Shown one piece after another: positions 42,471-52,499 of a stretch of DNA of 64,000 nt; positions within the stretch are counted from its first letter, which is position 1; every line of letters begins with the position of its first letter. The DNA comes from Paralithodes platypus. Its lineage: Eukaryota; Arthropoda; Malacostraca; Decapoda; Lithodidae. The notes under the pieces were generated by a model, which was given only the letters and a program-made list of their open reading frames with translations, had not been told where the DNA came from and made no database searches. The position numbers were made by a program, and so were the translations under genes. The DNA lies in NCBI GenBank assembly GCA_032716605.1, contig CM064505.1, positions 49,393,865 through 49,457,864 on the forward strand. The letters run 5' to 3'.

Positions 42471-44114
42471 ACAGTACGTGAATGACCTGCCGATAGGCAT
42501 AAACTCCTACATGTCAATGTTTGCAGATGACGTAAAAATTATGAGACAAATAACAAATAAAAGTTGTTGTTGTTCCCTAAGCTGCCTGGCCGAACAGCCC
42601 CGAGTCCCTGAGAAAGGCCATGGCCACGATCGGGCTTTCCCACAGAGCTCTCATTGAGTGTAGATTGTGTTGTTGGCGTAAGTGGTTGTGTGAAATGCAG
42701 TCTTCTATGATGTGTTTAATGGTATGGGGTGCTGTGTTACATCCCGGGCAGGCGTCGACAACGGAGTCATCCAGTCTCTTCTGATAGCTCAGGAGAGCTG
42801 GATGGTGATGTTGTTGTTGTTCCCCAGGCTGCCTGGCCGAACAGCCCCAAGGCCATAGAGCGCCCCCACAAAACCCTCCCTGCATACCACTAACAAAGCC
42901 CGGGTGACCGAAGCCACTCTAAGGCAGGGAGCTGAGGAGGGCGCGGAAATGCCCGGGAAACCAAAGCCTCACCCAAGGCCCTGTGCCCCTCAGCAATTAT
43001 GAAGGGAAAGTTAAGGGGCAAGGGAAAAATGTGACGCTTTGGCTCCCAATCTGCCAACTTTTAGGTTGGCAGTAGGGAGGTCGATCCACGGAAAAGACGC
43101 CGTCACTTGAGATCTAGAAGATATTTAAGTAAAAGGAACAGTCAGAGTAAGCTATGGGTATGGCAGAGATCGCTCAGCTCTCACTCTGATAGACCAGCCC
43201 ATCACCACATGACTAGAACCAAATCCTCTCAGCATCAGCTAGGAAAGGCCCTAGAAAGCTGCCTTTGGCGGGGGGATAGCTCCCCTATTTCAACTCCTTT
43301 CGGAGTTGGGCACCCGCCCACAAATAACAGTACAGTAGTTGTGAGGAGCTGCAAGGGGATTTAGATCAAATATACGAATGGAGTACCAAGTGGAAAATGA
43401 AATTTAATATAAGTAAATGTCATGTGTTAAATATGGGAAGAAGTGTGAATAGACCAAATTGGGAGTACAGGATGGGAGACAATATAATTAGCAAGGCCGA
43501 AAAAGAAAAGGATTTAGGGTTTATTATACAGTACAAGATAACTTGTCGCCAGAGAAACATATTAACAAGCTCTTTAGCGAAATGTATGTAATGGCCGGAA
43601 TATGAAAGTTGCTCTGAACTACTAAGATGAGAACATGTTAGCGAAAATTATAAAAAGTATGATTAGACCAAGATTGGAGTATACAGCAGTGGTGTGGTCC
43701 CCGCATCTTAAGAAGCATATTCAGAAGTTAGAAAGAATTCAGAGAGCAGTTACTAGATTGGTTCCAAGTCTCAGAGAACTGCCATATGAAGGGAGGCTAG
43801 ACAAATTAAATCTACCGAGTCTAAAAGAGAGGAGAGAGAGGGGAGACATGATAAATGATGTACAAATGCACCCTAGGGCTGGAGAGGCTGGATAGGGAGG
43901 ATATAATAATTATGGATACAGGAATAACTAGAGGCCACAGCTACAAAGTAAAAAGACCTACCTGTAAGAACGATATCAGGAAGTTTAGCTTCCCCTATAG
44001 ATGTATTGACAAATGGAATACACTGGACGAGGAGGTGGTAGGGGCAAGGAACATCCATATTTTCAAGAAAAAATTGGATGAAAGTAGACTGAGAGACGGG
44101 ACAACACGAGCTTA
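42471..44114 (+). pseudogene. CR1-B RT second half and C-terminus
   Basis: YVNDLPIGINSYM and FADDVKIMRQI (catalytic Asp pair) precede the fusion insertion. After it come WKMKFNISKCHVLNMG, KDLGFII, RPRLEYTAVVWSPHLKKH, RIQRAVTRLVPSLRELPY and FSFPYRCIDKWN in several frames, ending near 44114. The 3' untranslated end carries CAATTAGGTAAATA repeats to 44163. Confidence 0.8.
42556..43319 (-). mobile_element. SINE-LINE A fusion insertion
   Basis: On the minus strand a nearly full SINE (43319-42809) runs into AACAACAACAT and then directly into a LINE A 3' tail (42808-42564). A single duplication ACAAATAACA (42546-42555 and 43320-43329) brackets the pair. Both parts have the same orientation, each with its own CAA-type tail. 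Confidence 0.85.
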
Positions 44115-44163
44115 GCTCAACTCCTGTAAACTACAATTAGGTAAATACAATTAGGTAAATACA

Positions 44164-44272
44164 ATGTAATCTTATATTCTACATCTGTACACAATGTAAT
44201 TTTGTATTCTCTTTGTTTCAGATACTGCCATCATTACTTTTCAATAAAGTTTAAGAAGCAAGAAGTTGTATA
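44164..44272 (+). repeat. Right piece of repeat R
   Basis: AATGTAATCTTATATTCTAC to TATACTTATCTACTCA, matching 24034-24129 and 24665 onward. Gives the empty site for SINE copy 2. Confidence 0.65.
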
Positions 44273-44548
44273 CTTATCTACTCATAGAGACAGATTGAGG
44301 AATGAAGAGATACGTAGGAGAGTGGGGCAGCAGGAACATTTGTCGGCCAGAGTGGACAGAAGGGTGTTGAGCTGGTATGGTCATGTTGAACGAATGGAAG
44401 ATGAAAGGCTTACAAAGAGAATATGTGAGTAAGATACAAGGGGAGATAGAAAGGTAGGAAGACCCCCATTGAGATGGAGAAACTGAGTAAGACAAGCTTT
44501 GGATGATAGAGGAATGACCATAGATCAGGCAAGGGAAGTGGTAATAAA

Positions 44549-45739
44549 CTATTGCACTAGACATATCGAAAGCCTTCGATAGAGTCTGGCATAAATCTTT
44601 AATTTCTAAACTACCCTCCTTCGGTTTCTATCCCTCCATCTGTGCCTTTGTCTCTAATTTCCTTTCCGGCCGTTCCATAGCTGCGGTTGTGGACGGCCAT
44701 TGTTCACTTCCTCACCCTATAAACTCCGGTGTTCCTCAGGGCTCTGTCCTATCTCCTATTCTCTTTCTAATTTTTATAAATGATCTCCTTAACTGTACCT
44801 TAATTCCCATCCATTCATACGCAGACGACTCAACCTTACACTACTCCATTAGTTTTTCAGAACGCCCCAGCCAGCAATCCCTCAACGACAAACGTAATGA
44901 AGCCATAGAACTCTTAAATTCTGATCTAAATACTATTTCCAATTGGGGCAGAGAAAACCTTGTTAACTTTAATGCTTCCAAAACCCAATTTCTCCATCTA
45001 TCTACCCGTCAGGATCTCCCAGCGGACTATCCCTTATTCTTCAACAATACAAAAATCAACCCTTCATCTTCTCTCAATATTCTTGGTGTCTCTTTTTCTT
45101 CTGCTCTCATTTGGAAGGACCATATTACCAGTCTTGCTAAGGCAGCCTCCCAGAAGCTGGGTGTGCTCAACCGCCTTAGGGGGTTCTTTTCCCCTGCACA
45201 GCTTCTTGCTCTGTACAGGGGCATAGTGCGCCCTTGTATTGAGTATTGTTCACATGTGTGGGGAGGTTCCTCTCACACCGCTCTCCTAGACAAAGTTGAA
45301 AGGAAGGCCTTTCGTATCATTAACTCCCGTCCACTCACCAACTCTCTGCAATCTCTCTCTCTCCGCCGCAATGTTGCATCTCTCTCGCTATTCTATCGCT
45401 ACTATAATAATCAGTGTTCCTCAGAGCTATCCCAGTGCATACCACCTCCTTTACGTAGGGCACGTGGTACCCGTCTTGCAACTCAATCCCACCCCTACTC
45501 TGTGCAACTCTCCAACCCAAGAGTGAAACGTTACTCTCAAACTTTCTTCTACTCAACATCTGAACTCTGGAACTCTCTCCCACAATCAGTCTTTCCCTCT
45601 TCCTATGACTTAAATTGCTTCAAACTCCGTGTCCAGGCATTTTGGCTCGAACGTCCCTTGATTTTGGCCCTGTCACTCTTTCAACTATGGGGGAGGCACT
45701 CGCTATAGGCAGTTATGCCTTTTGCCTCCCTCAATCACA

Positions 45740-45776
<37 letters not shown>
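44549..45776 (+). mobile_element. LINE B copy 2 with A35 tail
   Basis: 5' truncated, starting in ALDISKAFDRVWHKS, with an uninterrupted frame to the C-terminus and a run of about 35 A (45742-45776). LINE F flanks both sides. The long pure A tail suggests a recent insertion. Confidence 0.88.
44550..45708 (+). CDS. LINE B RT palm to C-terminus (partial)
   Basis: Open from IALDISKAFDRVWHKSLISK (catalytic Asp) through NSGVPQGSVLSPILFLIFIND, SYADDSTLHYS (Asp pair) and SLNILGVSFSS to a C-terminal domain with VRPCIEYCSHVWGGSSH, LSLRRNVASLSLFYRYYNNQ and TSELWNSLPQSVFP. The Met at 44689 is internal. Endonuclease, ORF1 and RT fingers are missing, so it is a dead-on-arrival insertion. Jockey-like by similarity of motifs. 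Confidence 0.85.
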
Positions 45777-45778
<2 letters not shown>

Positions 45779-46100
45779 AATTAATGGAGAATACTTGTGA
45801 ATACAGTAGATGAATGAACACATGGTTATTTGGGGGAAGGGGTCAGGCACAAGTTGGACTAGATAATAGTCCATCAGGCGCCTGGCCCGGGGAGACGGTT
45901 TATATGAAGGGTGCGCCTGGAAGTGTGGTGGGCGGGTTTGTGGTTTCGCTCTGCTGCATGTCTGCCTGCCGAGATCGGAACCTCTCCGGGTGGTCGGGGG
46001 CCGCGGAAGTGCTGGAGGGACCTTGGTTACCTGGTGACCCTGGTCTCTGGGTCTTCTCCTGGATGACCTAGATGTGTGTGAATTTGTATTTTGTTTTTGT

Positions 46101-46377
46101 GTGTTCATTGTTTTCTGTTGTGTTGTCCGTATTCGGACTCTGTCTTGAGTTTTGGTGATGCGAATTTGGGAATCTGCTGGGATAGATGATTTTATCAATG
46201 AGAAAGATAAAAAAAACCTGATCAAAACTTCCATAAGTGATGCCCAGAGAGCGAGAGGGTTAATGCCATGTTTTCATAATTAATAGATTTTTCTGCAAAA
46301 TCTTCATAATAGCTGAGCAAACTAAATGGAAACAAGGCAAATTACCGTCAGCTGGAAAATATGTTATTATAGTTTAC
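46101..46377. other. Unassigned sequence
   Basis: AT-rich, no recognised repeat. It may be intronic, lying 3' of the candidate host exon on the minus strand. Confidence 0.3.
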
Positions 46378-46545
46378 CTGTAGATGTTTGACAGCCTGTG
46401 TGGGTGAGGGTGGTCGTGCAGGGGTAGACAGTGGGGTGATTTTCCTATAACTGTTGTTGCCCCGACCCAGACCGCTCTGTCCCGCAGTGTACTCACTCAG
46501 CAGGTTCCTCAGCTCACTCACAAACGGACAGCAAATTGTTAGCAT
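46378..46545 (-). CDS. Candidate host-gene exon (unidentified protein)
   Basis: On the minus strand an open 168-bp block is bounded by a pyrimidine-bearing acceptor (TTTTTGTACTCCAACAG) and a donor (CTACAG|GTAAAC). Length is divisible by three and both boundaries are in phase 0. It encodes MLTICCPFVSELRNLLSEY followed by a Gly/Ser-rich and Pro/Thr-rich segment (KITPLSTPARPPSPTQ) ending VKHLQ. It resembles no mobile-element family in the window. A related short block occurs near 63.45-63.53 kb. The product is not recognised. If real, the surrounding window is intronic or flanking DNA of a minus-strand gene. Confidence 0.5.
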
Positions 46546-46950
46546 CTGTTGGAGTACAAAAAGACCACTGTAATAGAAACTAAAGAGCATTTTAGATTTT
46601 TAAGTATCCGTAAACCCTCTAAAACTCCAATATTCGATTCATGCATTCGTGAGGGGTGTCCCTAAATGCACCAAAACACGATTTGAGTATTGGATACATT
46701 GGAAAGTAATTGAATAAGAACTGAATACTTAAATTGCGTACTCCTTGGGCTAGAATAAGTTTTGATAGTGGCAAGCTGAATGAAACACGTGGCAACACTG
46801 GTATGTAGTAGCTTGGGCTCTCTTCTTTCTATCGAGATATACAGTAATAGATTGCACTAAACGTAATTCTTGTGGCTAAAAATCAACATACCGGTAGAGT
46901 GAATGTTTTCGTTGTGCATGCATAATTTTTACTCGCTATGTCAATAAAAG
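46546..46950. other. Unassigned, possibly intronic
   Basis: No coding frame, inverted repeat or known element was seen apart from the splice-acceptor context at the left edge. Confidence 0.3.
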
Positions 46951-46954
46951 TAAA

Positions 46955-47935
46955 GTGATGGTGTGTAATAGGGGTGATCGTAGAGTGAATCTAAATGTGA
47001 GGCTGGATGGGGAAACACTGGAACAAGTAGTGTTTTAAATATCTAGGAGGAACGATAACCAAAAACAGAGGTATGGAAATTGAGGTAAAACAGAGTATGT
47101 GAAGGAAGGAAAGTTTTCGGAGCAATGGGAAGTATGTGGAAGGTGAGAACAATTTCAGAATGAAAGTTAAAAGTGTAATGTATCAAGGGATTGTTGTACC
47201 AACAGTGATGCATGGGGCTGAGACATGGGCTCTGAAGGCAAAGGAGAGAAGAAAGCTGGATGTGATGGAGATGAGCTGCTTGAGGAGTATGTGTGGAATG
47301 ACTCGTAGAGATAGATCGAGAAATGAAAAGATACGTAGGAAAGTGGGGCAGCAGGAACATTTGTCGGCCAGAGTGGACAGAAAGGTGCGGAGCTGGTATG
47401 GTCATGTTGAATGAATGGAAGATGAAAAGCTTACAAAGAGAATATGTGAGTCAGATAAAAGAGGAGGTAGAGGGGTAGGAAGACCTCCATTGAGATGGAG
47501 AGACTGTGTAGCACAAGCGTTGGAAGATAGAGGAATGACTATAGATCAGGCAAGAGAAGTGGTAATAAATAGGAATGAATGGAGAATGCTAGTGAATAGA
47601 TGAGCTTAAACGCGGTCGTTTGGGAGAGAGGGTTATGCACCAGTTGGACTAGATAACAGTCCGTCAGGCGCCTGGCCCGGGGAGACGATAGTAATGAAGG
47701 GTACGCCTGGAAGCATGGTGGGCAGGCTTGTGGTGGCGGTTACGCTGCGGGTCTGCCTGCGGAAATCGGAGCCTCTCCGGGAGATATGGGACCTGGGAAT
47801 CTAGCTGGGGACCCCAAATGGGCCTGGGTCTCTGGTTATTGCTCCTGGACAACCTAGGCGTGTGTGAGTTTGTGTTTTGTTTTGTTTTTCTGCTAGCTTG
47901 TGATGTCCATGTTCAGGCTTTGTTTCGAGTCCCCC
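46955..47935 (+). mobile_element. LINE F copy 3: RTE-like 3' part
   Basis: Begins RRVNLNVRLDGETLEQV and YLGGTIT, then PTVMHGAETWALKAKERRKL, MEMSCLRSMCGMTRRDRSR, VGQQEHLSARVDRKV and WYGHVE. A stop at 47412-47414 and a few frame changes interrupt it before GRPPLRWRDCVAQAL and REVVINRNEWRMLVNR. The 3' untranslated end has CAGGCGCCTGGCCCGGGGAG and finishes at a C-rich run near 47930-47943. Confidence 0.75.
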
Positions 47936-48180
47936 CCCCCCCCCAAAAAAAATGGGGTAAGTGCCAGAGTAGCCTACAAATATATATACACACATACATG
48001 TACCGATTTTTAAAATTACCATACAATCAGCTATTAACCTGACAAGCGCGATATAGACCTAGGGGCTAGGGTAGTTATTTGTGCATTTCTAGCCTTGGAT
48101 TCTGACAGAATTCGTTATATTTACAATATAGAGCATTATTTGTTTTCGGTATGCTTTTATTTTACATATATGATGTATAT

Positions 48181-48530
48181 TGGGAGGTTTGACGTACCTC
48201 CCAACCTACCAAATAGGAAAACCTACTATTTGGTAGTAGTCTTGGAAAATCCAACGTCAAGGCTATTAACCTAATTGCAATGACGACTTGTCTATTTTGA
48301 CTGCTATGTCGTCATTCCAACCGCGGTTAAAAAGAAAACGTCTAGAGTCTACTCCTTATCTTGCTCTAGGAGACGTTGTACATTAACCAAAACTACCACC
48401 GAAGGTGAAAAAAGTATAGAAGAGAAGAAAAAGGGGTTTACCTTAGTTACCGCTCAAGGCCCATCCCGTGTTCCGTCATGCGCCGATCCCTGTCGAACGT
48501 GCGCATGAGCGACCCTCTCTTGTTATCACA
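48181..48530. repeat. DIRS-3 3' inverted terminal repeat
   Basis: Pairs with 55391-55690 from about 48230 on. The outer 50 bp is unique to this end and folds into two hairpins: GGGAGG...CCTCCC and TACCAAATAG...CTATTTGGTA. Confidence 0.9.
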
Positions 48531-48589
48531 TCTCACGTCAGCAGAAGAACGCGGATGGGCAGGGGTCCGGCGTGAGGGAGGGTATTATG

Positions 48590-48703
48590 TACGTTGGATT
48601 TTCCAAGACTACTACCAAATAGTAGGTTTTCCTATTTGGTAGGTTGGGAGGTACGTCAAACCTCCCAATTTGTTAGTAGTCTTGGCAAATCCAACGTCAA
48701 GGC
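48590..48703. repeat. DIRS-3 internal complementary region
   Basis: ACGTTGGATTTTCCAAGAC...CCTCCCA is the complement of the 3' terminus and abuts ATTTGTTAGTAGTCTTGG, the complement of the 5' terminus, at 48667/48668. This confirms both ends. Confidence 0.92.
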
Positions 48704-48793
48704 TGCATAACAAATAGGAGGAGGACATCCAAGCCCAACCTACCAAAAAAACCAATGCATAAGACAAAATTATGAATGACAAAGAAACACAAT

Positions 48794-50435
48794 TTAAACA
48801 AGAGAGTTTAATAAAAGAGTGAAAAACTGAGGAGTAGCTAAAAAGAGCAGTTTTAACACGTGCCCGTCATTCATAGTAATGCAAAACCATAGACTTGTCT
48901 TAAACCAAAAAGTACTGTACACAAAATCCCTTTTCTTCCAAAATGAACAAAAACACTGATCACAAGAACAAAACACAATTTTCAATGTGGCAAAAACACT
49001 TATGTACTGGAACAATACATAATCCCAAACTTGCAATCCAGTGTTGCAAACCCATACACCCCCCCCCCCCCCCTTTGTCAAATAAAACAAAGGAAAAGAA
49101 CGAGGGACAAGGGGGGAAGACCAGGGATCTTCGCCAGAGCACCAGGAAACATGACCCCCGAGAGCAATCACCGGCCGAGGGGGTCGAACACTGGACACGG
49201 AGAGGTAGGAGGAGATGAAGGAATTGATAGAAGACCACAAAACCGCTGAGGCGATGGCAGGGAAGGATCGACGTGGCAGGAACCGGAAGGAGGCAGCAAA
49301 GGATCTGACATCGTGCGCAGAACCCCTACAAACAGGGTGACGGGCACGAACGGTCCGACAAACGTGGCGGCCCATCTGCACCTGCGAGAGCCTCCCACCT
49401 GTCCGAGGAGACACCCACACAGCAGTACCCGAAGGCGGCGCCACAGACGCAACAGAGGAGTGCAAGGCTGACACCGGGCACAACACATGGCGAGGATGCC
49501 CACGCCGTAAAGCCTGGACGGCGAAAGGCTGGAAAACGGGGGCCCCCCTCCCATGCGTGGTAACAAAAGGTGGGGAGGAGGCGAACGAGACGCCACGCAA
49601 GGACGGGGAGAAGCGTACGCAGTCCCGGGGCCGCGACAATGCCGCTAGTGCAGACACCCGATCCCCAGTGGCCAGAGCTACAAGGAAGAGTGGACGCCCG
49701 AGCAACGGAACCGGCGGAGCGGCCCTTGTATACGTGGGGGAAGCCAGAAGGACCAGAGCCCGCCCCAGATCCCACAGCGGAGAGACCTGGCGCGGAGGCG
49801 GTCGATCCCGGAAGGCAGCCGTCAGGAAGGAATCCAGCACCTGTGGCGGAACGACCAGCCCAGCGACGGACCCAAAGAACCCCCCGGACGGCAGACAAGT
49901 GGGTACGTATAGCGTCGACTGGAAAGCGACGTGTACGGAAGAGGTGAAACAAGGAGCGTAGGACGAGGGAAGGAGAGCCAACTGGCAGGCGAGTGGCCTG
50001 TAGCCACCTAGTAAAAAACCTCCAGCGGGACCCGTAAGGCCCCCAAGGAGAAGACGGCCAGGAACGCCACCGTGCCTCATGAACAAGCACGATGCGAAGG
50101 CCAAAGAGGTCCGCAGGACCCCAGCCTAGCCCAAGTGGAAGCCGGAGACAGGTAGAGGGACCGGACTCGGGCACCACCGCGGCAACCGGGCGGACCAAGT
50201 CCGTGCCGGCCACAGAGGCGCGAGGAGCCAGACGCAGCCGTGGTACAGCCGCAGCTTCGCGAAGACCGGGCACATCAACAGCGCGTCTGGTGGCGGAAAG
50301 ATGGATATCGACCGCCACCTGTACCAGGCGACCATGAAAGCGTCCGGACCCCCCCCGGAGCGCGAGGCCGGAGGGAGAGGTCCAGAGGCAACTGGCGCGG
50401 CACCCCCGATGCGAACAAGGCGACCTCCGGAACAC
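48794..50435 (-). pseudogene. DIRS-3 tyrosine recombinase
   Basis: The N-terminal core-binding part reads in the 50435-49326 frame (GSRWRFFTRWLQATRL, AIRTHLSAVRGVLW) and the catalytic part in the 50104-48794 frame: LVALATGDRVSALAAL (Arg), SAHDVRSFAASFRF (His-x-x-Arg) and INSFISSYLSV (Tyr). All four catalytic residues are present. The two parts are in different frames, so either one frameshift separates them or my junction is off. The codons after VIALGGHV run through the G tract and are probably untranslated. Confidence 0.75.
49059..49073 (-). repeat. G15 tract downstream of DIRS-3 recombinase
   Basis: C15 on the plus strand. In sense it follows TTTGTTTTATTTGACAAA, much like the context of the tracts in DIRS-1 and DIRS-2. 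Confidence 0.8.
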
Positions 50436-50880
50436 CTCAGGAAGCCGCGAGGTCGGCGAACACAGTCCGTTTCAACGCCCATTCTACAAGAACGCCCTGC
50501 CCTCTCGACAGGGCGGCCGCCCAAAGGGTGGCAGGCCCGGGCAGGGAGGAGGCATGCAAGGAGAAGGGGTGTCGGTCCGCGAGGAAGAACAACTCCACCG
50601 AGACCCCTAATAGAGTCAACGACCTGGAGGACCCCCGCATAAGGAAACAGGGGACAGCTTGTCTGAGTGTCCAACCCGAAGGCCACCGACTCACCCCGAA
50701 GGGCCAGCGCGTGGTCCCGCAGGAAGAACAAAGGAACCAACAATCCGAGGGCATAGACAGGTAAGAGGAGGGAGACCCACCCATCTGCCGGGAAGTGGAC
50801 GTCCCAGGTTCGATTGGGAACCTCACCCAACCTCGCTCGATGTATCTGTGGTTACCCAGACCGTCGGCGGGGGGGTCGGT
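50126..50880 (-). pseudogene. DIRS-3 RNase H and post-RNase H region
   Basis: LLLPVYALGLLVPLFFLRDH, ALRGESVAFGLDT and the late block SRSGGGPDAFMVAWYRWRSI, IFPPPDALLMCPV and LLAPLWPARTW parallel DIRS-2. RNase H starts at VWVTTDTSSEVG in the preceding frame; the equivalent of VDTDAS is altered. Several catalytic positions are not conserved. Presumed inactive. Confidence 0.65.
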
Positions 50881-51992
50881 CCAGGGCACAGCCGCAGAGA
50901 GCGAGCCCCGAGCAACCCAGCGACCGAAGCGTCGGCGAACGGTACGCGGGAGCGGCAGGAGCCGATCCATAGGGGCAACGGAAACACCGCGGTGCCCATG
51001 AGGAGGAGGCGGCGTAGCCAGAGGCTCCCTAAGGGAAGGGGCAGAGCGGCCCAATGCAGCGAACCCACGAACGAGTCCCAGAGCCACCCCGGGAGGGAGA
51101 CCGAGTGCAACACGGCGAGGACCGTCCACCGAAGGTGCACCGCGGCCGGCAGACCCCGGGTCACCGTAGCGCTGGACAAAACCCATGCGAGACCGACCCA
51201 AGGCACGACACGCGACGGGGTCAAGCGGGACTTGGGAACATCGAAGGGGAACCCTAACCGTGCGATGTCGCGAACGACTGTGAGGGCGTCGCCAATGCAC
51301 AGGCCTAGGGCGTCGGAAACTACCAACCAAACGGCCAAGGAAAACAGGAGCTGGAGCCCGCTCCTGAGGAGAGGACCCAGAGCCTGCCCCACCAGTGCGG
51401 AGAAGATCTGCGGCGCGATGTGGAGACCGAAGGGAAGGCCGTCGAACAGGAACACACGACCGGAAGTCCGAACGGCCAAGAATCGCTGGAAGCGAGGATG
51501 GAGAGGAACGAGCCAAGACACATCCTGGAGGGCCAGCGACACTACCCACGACAGAGGGCACAGGGCCAGGCGTACCAGGGGTACCGGCAGCATCCGAAAC
51601 CGTGTGTACACGATGTGCCCGTTGAGGGCCAACAGATCCACCACCGGTCGCATCGCGTCGCAGGTCGGCGACGGAACCAGAAAGACACGGGAGAGGAAAA
51701 CCGGGTGACCGGCGGCCAACTCCCTCGACGCTACCCAGCTCGGGCATGGAAGTGAACACGAGGGCCACCTCTGAAGAGATGGGCCGTTGTCGGTGACAAG
51801 AGCGGAGTGGGGGTCTGGACGTCCACCTCCAGGTGAGACCCCTCCGCGCAACCCGCCGCCCCCAACGTCCCTCGCGGCTACCGAGGGGCACAAGGGCGAA
51901 AACAACCCGAGGGACCACCCGAGAGGAGGGGAGCGACCCGGTACGCCCAGGCGAGAAGGAGAACAAGGAGGCCGACCCAGAGAACTACACAT
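50823..51992 (-). pseudogene. DIRS-3 reverse transcriptase lacking catalytic aspartates
   Basis: 389 open codons align with DIRS-2 RT: RPVVDLLALNGHIVYTRFRM, PRFQRFLAVR, LFDGLPFGLHIAPQIFSALV, LTPSRVVPWVGLAW and SFVGSLHW. The first catalytic motif reads SLALQDVSWLV where DIRS-2 has LDLTDAY, and the YLDDWLVV position reads SLAVWLVV. Both sites need A-containing codons (GAC, TAC) and here have GCC, GTC and TCC. The frame is open mainly because A is rare in the sense strand. Not a working polymerase as read. Confidence 0.75.
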
Positions 51993-52499
51993 TGTGTTGA
52001 CGTGGAGGCACCCCCGGTACGGGCCGTGCGGGCATGAGCGCCACGTTGACCTCCTCTACCCCCGCCCCCCCCAACCTCGTCGAAAAGGGCGGGCCACCCC
52101 AACCCCAGGCGGCCGGAAGTGGAAGGCCGGCCAGCCCCGACACAGAGGGGACGAAAGGGGCAAGAACAGAAGTGCGAGGCGGAACCGAAGCACTGGCCAG
52201 CAACGTCCCAGTCCCGCGCCCGTGCAAGGCGGCAGCACTTGCAGCAGCACCCCGAAGAGGACCGGCAGAAGGACGGGACCGAGAAGACCCCGCGCGCGGC
52301 ACAGCGCGTCGGTGCATGACGTAAGCAGGGTCCGTAACGACACAGCACGGCGTCGTGTGGCGGAAGCAGGGGCCGCCGATAGAGAAGCGGAGCATTCCCA
52401 AGCATCCTGCGTAAAAAAACCCGACGTATATAGCGCAGAGTACAACAAACCCTGACGAATAATCAAGGGGGCCGGCCGGCAGAACGAAGACCGTACCGT

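Larger units (their letters stand above)
27668..44163 (+). mobile_element. CR1-B: near full-length CR1-like LINE with nested insertions
   Basis: A leader of about 280 bp, ORF1 (coiled coil), an overlapping ORF2 with endonuclease and RT, and a 3' end of repeated CAATTAGGTAAATA. CR1-C and its passengers (31078 to about 42470) interrupt the RT at GVPQGSVLAP; the RT continues with YVNDLPIG and FADDVKIM. A SINE-LINE fusion (42556-43319) interrupts it again. Without insertions it is about 4.3 kb. Multiple frameshifts make it inactive. Confidence 0.85.
44273..46100 (+). mobile_element. LINE F copy 2 3' end, split by LINE B copy 2
   Basis: 44273-44548 encodes VGQQEHLSARVDRRV, WYGHVERMEDERLTKRICE and GMTIDQAREVVIN. 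After the insertion it continues with GGAATTAATGGAGAATAC and a 3' untranslated region containing CAGGCGCCTGGCCCGGGGAG, closely parallel to 47.57-47.93 kb. RTE-like by its WYGHVERM tail. Confidence 0.75.
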
